From Gymnopus androsaceus JB14 (Eukaryota; Basidiomycota; Agaricomycetes; Agaricales; Omphalotaceae): DNA of 36,996 nucleotides. The notes under the pieces are model-generated. The model was given only the letters and a program-made list of their open reading frames with translations, had not been told where the DNA came from and made no database searches. The translations under genes were made by a program, and so were the position numbers. The first letter of the stretch is position 1. Every line of letters starts with the position of its first letter. Shown piece by piece: positions 30,466 through 36,996 of the stretch. Location: assembly GCA_009733575.1 (NCBI GenBank), contig ML769894.1:1-36996 (forward strand). The letters are read 5' to 3'.

Positions 30466-30633
30466 AACCCTACTTACAACACTTATTACATCTAACAAAG
30501 GTACGTGTGCTAGTTATTGTCTACACATAGTGACTCCCACTGTACATAGACTTACTAATAAGTCTATTGATCCATTGTTTACTTATGTATTACATTACTT
30601 AAGTAGTCTTATAGATTAGCTCCTAACAACTAG

Positions 30634-31062
30634 AGAGGCCAATACAGAAGAGAAGCCATCTGAGTCTAGACTTTCATGCTTGGGAGGTACAGAGAAACTT
30701 CAAACTGAGTCATCAGGAATCAAGTCTGGTCCCTGATGTTATACAATAGATGGCAGGTCAGATGATTTTCTAGAAGAGGAACTTGGAGTTTTTGGTCCAT
30801 TTGGGCTCTCTGAATCATCCTCCTCATCTAAAAGATCTTCAACCTCTTGTCTCAGGGTTTTAACCTTTCTAGGAGGATGGCTGATTCTCTCATATTCAAT
30901 TGGGGGGATAGCTTGTTGTCTGTGCTGTATGAGGAGAGATTTGCTGAACCAGTGACAATGGTTGGCAGGAACTTTGATGAAATCAGGATGTTTGAATGTG
31001 AATAGTGTTGTGAGATTGGAATGGACAGGTGATGAATGGATAGAGCAGCATGAAATAAGTAA
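30634..31062 (-). pseudogene. middle segment of the broken peptidase-PHD gene
   Basis: Between two insertions the minus strand reads HPDFIKVPANHCHWFSKSLL, IEYERISHPPRKVKTLRQEV, an acidic EDLLDEEDDSESPNGP and a Ser-rich linker. Two stops follow (TAA after LPSIV at about 30745, TGA after DDSV), then SFSVPPKHESLDSDGFSSVL up to the solo LTR. It joins 33718-33884 in phase through TTACTTATTTC on one side, and 29652 downwards through CTAGT on the other. The acidic linker would connect the peptidase and PHD domains. Confidence 0.6.
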
Positions 31063-31212
31063 TGATGGACATGAGTCCAGATCCGGAACAGGTAAAATAC
31101 CCGCGGATCCCAGTACCTGTTTCCCACAGATCCAGCCCAGGTCACAGGTCAGCCTTCAGTAATTTTTTCATGACCTGCAGGTAGTAAGGTACCTGTGGAT
31201 CCGGTACATGAA
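31063..31212 (+). repeat. GGTACCTG-rich MITE copy, left end of composite
   Basis: Shares CCTGTTTCCCACA...CAGGTCACAGGTC with 33590-33703 in the same orientation. Keeps the outer left terminus; its right end (GGATCCGGTACATG) is not a good TIR. Confidence 0.65.
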
Positions 31213-32507
31213 AATTTTGCTAGACTTAAATGCCCTAGTTATTGAGTACCAGGACTAATATTAGCACATACTGAATAGAATTGCTGTTAGTAGAATTAAC
31301 ATTAGTAAATTAGTGCTTACTTGGGCCCACGGAAAGTAACGGCCCGGCCATGCCCCTTTCCCAAAGAACAGTGAATATCTTTTGAAGATTGCAGTATTTT
31401 TACATCAAACAACTTCTATTCTTCATCTGCTGCATATACTCCCTTGATTCCATGCACTGGGAATTAGGGTTTGGAGCTACAATTCATTAAACTGCAAATA
31501 AATCATAAATTGCATTGCATTGTACTGCAAAATGTATCACTAGAGCTTGTACTGATACACAAGTTAAATCAGTACAATTTTACAGTTTATTCACAATCCA
31601 AAAACTCCTTAAACTGCTTAGAATCAGTTTAGATCAGTACATATCTACACACAGTGGAACCTGTACAAAGCCTTCATTATACTTATATAAGAAGCTGACA
31701 GAGTACTTTCCTTACTTGAATCTTGATCAAGATGCATTTTAATAATATGTAGGCATTATTAGTACTTCCTATAACATGATTACTGTAAGACATTATTTAT
31801 CTAGCATTGAAATAGTGTATAAATCATCAGTTCGTATCAGTTTATACTGATATAAACCAGTTTGAATCTGAACTGCACTAGTTGTATCAGTACAATCAGT
31901 ACAGATACACAGTTTAACCACATTTCAAGAAATCTTGTACTGGTGCAATTCATGATTTATTGGATTTGGGCTAAATAAATTGAATTGAATTGTATCTACA
32001 AACACTACTGGGAATCAAGGAACCATGGGAATTCCTTGCTTAATTCAGGCAATAAGATTTTTGGCAGTTTTGCATTGACTCCTCATACAACCTTCTATTT
32101 TTGAGTAAAAATTATGGAAGATTGGAACTCCCCATTTTGAATATCTGGCTTTTCATGTGTAAAAATATCCAGTCACGGAAGGAAATATGTAACCTTGTAC
32201 AATTTTAATATCTTACAATTTGCTAAATATAGCAGCTAATTTGCAGAGGCATATCTTACAAAGGTGCAAGAACAATTTCATTGAATATTGAGACCAAGTC
32301 CATAACTTGAATGAAGTGAAGATATCCATTTGTTCAAAAGTTACAAGCAAAAAAGTGATAGGCCATCACTTTCCAGGGGCCTGAGTAAATACTAATGTAA
32401 CTGGTGTTTTATTATAATAATACTAACTCTACTATTAATTTATTGATACTAATATCAGTACTGGTGCTAGTTATTAGTATTATTAGTATGTTGATACTGG
32501 ATTAGTA
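31213..32507. other. AT-rich interior of composite, no gene
   Basis: Frames such as 31515-31742 show no domain. Repeated CAGTTTRNATCAGTAC-like words occur at 31550-31920. Nothing else recognised. Confidence 0.4.
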
Positions 32508-32770
32508 CTGATCACTAAGTAAGATACATGTACGACAGATTCGACAAACCCCATGTGATACTAAAAACCTTTTGCAAGACTGCTACACTTACTTTCAAAA
32601 AAATTCCTATTGGGTGAATAAAGATATAAGGTATATCTTGAAACACCCAACAGAAATTTTGCTAGAAATGCCTTTAGAAGTCTTGCAAAAGGTTTTTGTA
32701 AAGTACCGCAAAAGTGATACGGATGACATGGGGGTTGCTGGGTCTGTCATACATCTTACTAGTGATACAA
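32508..32770. repeat. 263-bp imperfect palindrome
   Basis: AAAAACCTTTTGCAAGACT at 32563-32581 is exactly inverted at 32679-32697. Weaker pairing runs inward to a GATATAAGGTATATC centre and outward through CCCCATGTGATAC/GTATCAC blocks. Probably another fold-back MITE. The small frame over it (32572-32811) is not a gene. Confidence 0.7.
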
Positions 32771-32815
32771 GACAATTATTAGTACTCAATGTAACTTATA
32801 AAGAATACTAGAACT

Positions 32816-33279
32816 CAAGGGGGTGTAAAATTTTGAAAAAATGACTGGATGTCAATTTTTTTTTTCTTGAGCCTGGCCGGCGGACTAACTAACTATGTAA
32901 GCATTCCCACACCCATATATGGTATATCAAGATAAGATTTCATCATAAATTGCTCTTTACAGAGTCAGAAGACACTGTTTGGACACTGTACCTTCACTTT
33001 GAGCTTTTTTTAACATCCATTAGCCATAAAAAATCCCATTTTTCCTTCTGAAACACTAATACAGTGATACTCCTCATATGTCCTGCTTTGACCGGCCAAA
33101 GCAAGCAAGTAAGTACATGGGAGCCAGGAGGTGTAGGAAGGCTGTAATTTATACAATGGATGCTATTTACCTACAGGTAGTGTAAGATGTATACATTTTG
33201 AAGTTTCCAGACTGCCAAAAGTGGTCAAAATAGGTCAATCTTTAGGGTGTCAAAATAATTTTTTTTGGGCTGAGGGCTG
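32816..33279. mobile_element. second hAT-type MITE copy, truncated, inverted
   Basis: Starts CAAGGGGGTGTAAAA and follows the reverse complement of 14304-14965 (GGACTAACTAACTA, CATATATGGTATATCAAGAT, GTCCTGCTTTGACC, AAAATAGGTCAAT). It lacks the 146-bp nested TA-MITE, showing an empty site, and breaks off near GGGCTGGAC at 33279. Confidence 0.8.
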
Positions 33280-33586
33280 GACAGGGGTAGGGGTCAACCT
33301 GGGGTTTTTGACCCAAGGGTATGGAGGATAAGGGTAGGGGTTGAAGCCAACAAAACCCTTGCTTTTTAAATTGATGATATATACATCTCATAATGTCCTA
33401 TGATCTTCAACTCATCCATAAGGATGTTTTCAAGTGTTATTATATCTATTTTACCCAAAGCCTCATGAGTGGTACATCATTCTGTCCAAAACCCTTAGTA
33501 AAAACTGGAGGTTTGAAGGGTAAGGGTATGGAGAGTAAGGGTGAGGTTATGACCATTCCAACTCAGGGGTTAACCCCTGTCCATCC
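33278..33586. repeat. inverted-repeat element with GGACAGGGGT ends
   Basis: Left end GGACAGGGGTAGGGGTC, right end inverted GGACAGGGGTTAACCCC. Both flanks carry AAGGGTATGGAG/AGTAAGGGT words. Adjacent to, and possibly responsible for cutting, the hAT copy. No target duplication found. Confidence 0.45.
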
Positions 33587-33589
33587 TTA

Positions 33590-33703
33590 AGCACAGGTAC
33601 CTGTTTCCCACAAGTCCGGGGCAGGTCACAGGTCACCCTTTTTAGGTTGCAGGTACCTGTCTGGCAGATCCAGGTCAACCTGGATCCGGACTTGTGTCCA
33701 TCA
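33590..33703 (+). repeat. GGTACCTG-rich MITE copy, right end of composite
   Basis: Direct partner of 31063-31212. Its right terminus CCGGACTTGTGTCCATCA is the outer right end of the composite; its left end is truncated at 33590. Confidence 0.65.
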
Positions 33704-33717
33704 CTAGAAATAAGTAA

Positions 33718-33884
33718 ATGTTCCTTGATTTTCTGTTGCTGTTGATCAAAGAACCATTTCTGTGCCTGTCTTCCACCTTGCAGTGAATATATTACAGCAT
33801 ATGTCTGATAAGATGAATAGTGAGGTGGAAGCTTTGGGGAAACTCCAGCAAGAGATTGTTCTAGACCAGTCTAAGGGTGGACAC
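33718..33884 (-). pseudogene. His-box-region segment of the broken peptidase-PHD gene
   Basis: The minus strand reads GLEQSLAGVSPKLPPHYSSY, then QTYAVIYSLQGGRQAQKWFF and DQQQQKIKEHLLIS up to the composite insertion. The YxxxxVIYSLxGG pattern resembles the region before the catalytic His of ubiquitin-specific-type peptidases, where GG(R)H is usual; here Gln stands in its place. It joins 31062 downwards in phase. A TAG precedes it at the boundary with the 33885-34310 element. Confidence 0.55.
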
Positions 33885-34310
33885 AACTCCGGGGCCCGGT
33901 AAACCTACACCTGGGCATCCAAACCCTTGACCTGTGACCTGCACAAGACCTGTGCAGGTTTACCTGCAGGTACCTGCAAACCTGCACCACTATTTATACC
34001 TGCCTATGAACTCACAAATTTAAATGAATAAGTACATGTTTTATATTAAAATGGCATAGGTATCACTACAAAGTAGCCCTACATCATACTCAAGTCACAA
34101 TCATACCAAATTTATTTGTAAATGGACTAATTTTTAGCTGCTAGTGTTCTGGGACCACAGGTGGCTGCAGGTAAACCTGCCACTTTGAGCAAAACTGCGA
34201 CCTGCAACCTGCATAACCCGTGGGAAAATGGTACCGGGACCTGCAGGTTAAAATACCGGCTGGTATTCCCACGGGTTTACCTGCTGGTACCTGTTAGGAG
34301 AAAGTACTCG
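33885..34310. mobile_element. GGTACCTG-rich MITE, third copy
   Basis: Starts GGGTGGACACAACTCCGGGG, similar to the GGACACAAGTCCGG ends of the composite, and contains repeated GCAGGTTTACCTGCAGGTAC palindromes up to CTGCTGGTACCTGTTAGG. It separates two blocks of the peptidase pseudogene. No exact target duplication found. Confidence 0.6.
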
Positions 34311-35189
34311 GGGGAATGACCACTGCTTGGGGTCTGCAGGGTCAAGGCCCTGGTCAACCATTAAACATACAGGAACAGAGGTGCAAATCTGTGCAAGACC
34401 AGCATGCCACTACAGAAGTGATGGTCCTCATCATGCCTCCAGCAGTATGGAATAGGCTCTACTGAGGCCGCCTTTACTGTTGTCAGACTTTGCAGCCAAG
34501 CTTGATAATTACCATTGAATTGATGATGTGCTGCTTCTGGTGGTCTAGCTGTTCTTCTAATACATGGTCCTGGCTGAGGACCAGTAATTTGGAGATGAGC
34601 AACATTGCCAAACTGTCCAACTTTGGTGATGTCAGCATAACCAGTGCAATATCTGATACTGATGGCTTCCATTCCAAAGAAGTTAAAACCATCAAGCTTG
34701 TGTTGAGATAGCTGCCTTTTATTGGTGTTGCGGAGTGTATGAGAGATGTCAATGCATGTAGTAACCCAACTCTGATCAATGTTAGCTGTTAATTGTTATA
34801 TAAGAATTCACATTTTAATTACTCACAAATGTACTATCTGGATCATAAATTCCTGTTCCCATGGTTGAGAGATTGTTCTTGGCATATTCACAGATTCGGT
34901 CCCTCTGATCATTGAATGCAAGCTGGAGGGCCAAAGGTACAACAGCCGCCGAGACCAAGCCGAGACTTGAGTACTTCAAATGCAGGAAAGAAAGGATGAC
35001 TCGGATGACTCTCAAACAGGTTGGCAATATCATCCAATGGTAATTGAAGCTCCAGAAAAGAGCTTCAAGGGAGCTATCAAGCCAACAGGAGTTGCCATTC
35101 CACATGTATCCAAAAATTTGTTTGAGTCTAGAGGAAACAAACATGAGGGCTTGGATGGACTGGTTATCAAGGATTATTCTACTGAACAA
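34311..35189 (-). pseudogene. cysteine-peptidase (USP-like) part of the broken peptidase-PHD gene
   Basis: The minus strand encodes GNSCWLDSSLEALFW, the Cys box of a ubiquitin-specific-protease-like fold (Cys codon 35085-35087), then in a second frame QLPLDDIANLFESHPSHPFF and back in the first LAFNDQRDRICEYAKNNLST. A 41-bp possible intron (34786-34826, GTGAGT..AACAG) leads to NIDQSWVTTCIDISHTLRNT, KLDGFNFFGMEAISIRYCTG and AHLQITGPQPGPC, ending with MVDQGLDPADPKQWSFPRVL at the next MITE. Two frameshifts lie in the first exon, and phase across the intron is off by one, so it is decayed. Such enzymes cleave ubiquitin-type linkages; the assignment rests on the Cys box and overall order. The N-terminus is not defined and may start upstream of 35189. 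Confidence 0.6.
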
Positions 35190-35773
35190 CCCTAATGTCT
35201 GTTGACAACCCCTTCAACAACCCTTAAACTTCGGTGTCACGAAGAGAGTCACACCGGTGGGCCTATGGCGCTGTAGCATGCACAAATGACTCAAGTTTAT
35301 CACAGTGGTATTGGCGAACCTCTCGGATAGAGTCTAGACAAGCCGGGAAATGTATCTGAAGCTCATTGAAGGTGCAGGAAGCAGGGAAACAGCAAGAGGA
35401 GGAACAATGCCAACAAGAGAAGGCAGCGAAATTACAGCGAGAACGCCACCGATACTCTTCACGGACAAGCCGAATCCCACGCTACTGGGTAGTGAGCGCA
35501 GCACCGACAGCATTGATGGGCGTATGACCCTAGGCCTAAAGCAGTCCCCTCTAGAGGATGTCGGTATAATTACTAGAATCCTCGTAGAGGGGCCTGGAAA
35601 ACGGAAGCAAAAGTTGGCGGGAAGTTTTAGCGCCCCCGATTAACTTTTTTAAAACCTTCCTAATTAGTTCTATGGTGATGGGAATTGTATAGGCGCCAGG
35701 CGCTAAATTCACTTGAATTCATCCCGCTTCGTTCGTTCTTCGTTTGTACGCGTTCGACGCGTGCCTGGCCTGT
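35190..35773. other. intergenic between divergent genes; unassigned plus frame
   Basis: Separates the peptidase pseudogene (minus) from the helicase (plus). GC-richer than the surroundings. A plus frame at 35350-35643 (ARTPPILFTDKPNPTLLGSE) has coding-like composition but no recognised domain. AACCCTAATG near 35190 is not a telomere array. GGCGCCAGGCGC lies 80 bp before the helicase start. No TATA box seen. Confidence 0.4.
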
Positions 35774-36996
35774 ATGGCTGCACCAATATACCCTCTTACG
35801 CTCTCACAACACCTTGATATCATCAGAAATGACTCTTTCACGGAACTTTGGCGGAAATTTGCTGATAGTGTGCAGCCCAACTTGAAAGACAACAATCTCT
35901 CACTCTTTATCATGGATCTCGACGACTCAGAACAGGTCATTGCACTTCGACTCTGTCTCTTAGTTTATACGATCACAAACGGAAAAGAAATACCCAAGGA
36001 ACTTCAGCTGAAGGCTGCGCTAGCATCGATTGACCGAGATACTTTGGTTATAGCTGGAACTGGCTTCGGGAAAACTCATATCATGGCTCTATTACAATTG
36101 CTGGAAAAGTCGAATTCAAACAGGGTTTTTATCACGATATCTCCGCTGAAGAGGTTGCAAGAGACACAGGTACGTTTCATATCCTTTCATCAAAGATTAT
36201 TTCACTGAACATACATCTCAGACCGAAGCATTTCTGAACAAGTATCGCATACCAACTGTTGCTATAAACCAAGATACTTGCAAAACCAAGGAGTTTTGGA
36301 AGGTAAGCACTGTCCGGCAGTGTATGCGAAGTCAAATATAACGCCAAAACAGGATAATATTCATAATAGACAGAAGAACGCGTCGCAGGCAGGAACCTCA
36401 CGACATCTAATCATCACGGCTGAGCAGCTCTTCAAGTCACCGGAGGGACACTTTACAAAGCTTGCTGTGCTTCTTCGCGAACATTCTTTCTGCTGTCGAA
36501 TTGCACACATCAATATCGACGAAATTCACTTTACACACTTTGCTGGTGAAGACCGATTTGGAATACCTGCATTTAGACCTGCTTGGGGGCGTCTTCTCGA
36601 GCTCAAAATGCGACTCCCAAAGACCGTCCGATACCATGGTTTCACGGCTACTTGCCCGCCTCATGTACAACATACTATTGAGCAAACACTACTAGGCTCA
36701 GATTATCTCCTCTTCAAGCATTGTGTCAACCGACCAGGCATAATCTATGCAAGGCATTGTGTGGTTGGCTCCTTCGATGTTCTCGACAACTATCTATGCT
36801 GCATTCGAACCCCATTCCCTGTGAATGGCACTCTCCATGATCAACCTCGCGTTCTCATCTTTTTCGATAGCAACACGCTGACACGTCGCGCCGCGAAATT
36901 TCTCCGCTTGCACGCACCTCCGCAATTCCAGGGAACCGATTTTGCTATGCACTACTATGGCAGCATGTCACCGGATTATCTCAAAAAGGCACACGA
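35774..36996 (+). CDS. RecQ-like DEAH-type helicase, 5' part, runs off the window
   Basis: Start chosen at ATG 35774 (MAAPIYPLTLSQHLDIIRND). Exon 1 ends at 36169, intron 36170-36221 (GTACGT..CTCAG, 52 bp), exon 2 36222-36302, intron 36303-36352 (GTAAGC..AACAG, 50 bp), exon 3 open to the edge. Phase is kept throughout, with no stop. Motifs in order: Q-motif-like ELQLKAAL, Walker A AGTGFGKTH (residue ~95), motif Ia TISPLKRLQ, ITAEQL, motif II NIDEIHF (residue ~215), motif III GFTATC (~255), motif IV RVLIFFDS and HYYGSMSPDYL. The order is that of RecQ helicases, but Walker A (GTGFGKT, not PTGSGKS) and DEIH (not DEAH) are unusual. It would unwind DNA using ATP in the nucleus. RecQ-like families are expanded in basidiomycetes and often subtelomeric or mobile. 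The C-terminal domains lie outside the window. Confidence 0.85.

Larger units (their letters stand above)
29658..30628 (+). mobile_element. solo LTR (971 bp) with 5-bp target duplication ACTAG
   Basis: Starts TGTTATGACCCAGCCCCCC and ends CTCCTAACA, with ACTAG duplicated exactly at 29653-29657 and 30629-30633. TATAAAAG at 30079-30086 sets the plus orientation. Tandem repeats lie on both sides of the TATA (29796-29903 and 30235-30465). It sits inside the peptidase-PHD pseudogene. The long LTR and TGTTA start suggest Ty3/gypsy, but no internal region is left to prove it. Confidence 0.9.
31063..33706. mobile_element. 2.64-kb composite MITE insertion with 11-bp target duplication
   Basis: The outer ends are inverted repeats: TGATGGACATGAGTCCAGAT at 31063 and, inverted, TGATGGACACAAGTCCGGAT ending at 33703 (19 of the first 22 match). 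The 11-mer GAAATAAGTAA is duplicated exactly outside (31052-31062, 33707-33717). The two ends belong to two direct copies of one GGTACCTG-rich MITE (31063-31212, 33590-33703), with other sequences and elements between. A 9-11-bp duplication is typical of MULE-like transposition. Confidence 0.75.

Noticed and set aside
32572..32811. 79-codon plus frame (DIRYILKHPTEILLEMPLEV)
   Set aside because: Lies on an imperfect palindrome of a MITE; the opposite strand also gives a frame from the same arms.
35185..35225. AACCCTAA/AACCC words as telomere repeat
   Set aside because: Only isolated words; no tandem TTAGGG array.
35350..35643. Independent gene upstream of the helicase
   Set aside because: Composition is plausible but there is no domain, no splice support and no homolog I recognise; left as an unassigned frame.

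Overview
The window reads as chromosomal DNA of a basidiomycete fungus, probably an Agaricomycete. It is eukaryotic: the two best genes are split by GT..AG introns of 50-63 bp. It carries fungal-type Ty1/copia elements, a Tc1/mariner-like DDE transposon of a type I know from Agaricomycetes, and a RecQ-like helicase of a lineage expanded in these fungi. I cannot name a genus. Almost all of it is transposon-derived. The only gene without an obvious lesion in the part visible is the helicase at the right edge, which runs off the window; the spliced gene at 19050-20310 also looks clean but may lack its 5' end.

Layout, left to right. 34-872 is a terminal-inverted-repeat (TIR) element that may carry a captured exon. 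1388-2314 is a solo LTR with target duplication TTAAT. 2793-12798 is a full-length but dead copia element (A, minus strand, 441-bp LTRs, duplication TTTAC). Inside its protease-integrase junction lies a 3.0-kb Tc1/mariner-like transposon (6839-9841, TA duplication) whose transposase is also dead. 13.7-18.9 kb is a thicket of small non-autonomous elements: fold-back hairpins, a hAT-type MITE with a perfect 8-bp duplication, three TA-flanked MITEs (one nested in the hAT MITE), a fold-back element built on a 32-bp tandem repeat, and a truncated LTR. 19050-20310 is a spliced gene of unknown function (minus). 21038-27092 is a second copia element (B, minus, duplication AGATT). 27357-27803 is a minisatellite-bodied element.

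The most interesting locus is 28.5-35.2 kb. Read on the minus strand through its breaks, it is one decayed gene encoding a ubiquitin-protease-like cysteine peptidase (Cys box NSCWLDSSLEALF) followed by a PHD zinc finger and further conserved-looking blocks. It has been split by a MITE at 33885-34310, a 2.64-kb composite MITE insertion with an 11-bp target duplication, and a solo LTR with a 5-bp duplication. At the last two sites the frame continues exactly across the duplication, so the insertions hit an open frame. A RecQ-like helicase starts divergently at 35774.

How it fits together: the window records successive insertions (TA MITE into hAT MITE; Tc1-like into copia A; MITEs and an LTR into the peptidase gene) plus heavy nonsense decay, mostly TGA codons where Arg or Trp is expected, as C-to-T change would give. 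I found no tRNA or rRNA gene, CRISPR array or operon. All identity values are estimates by eye.
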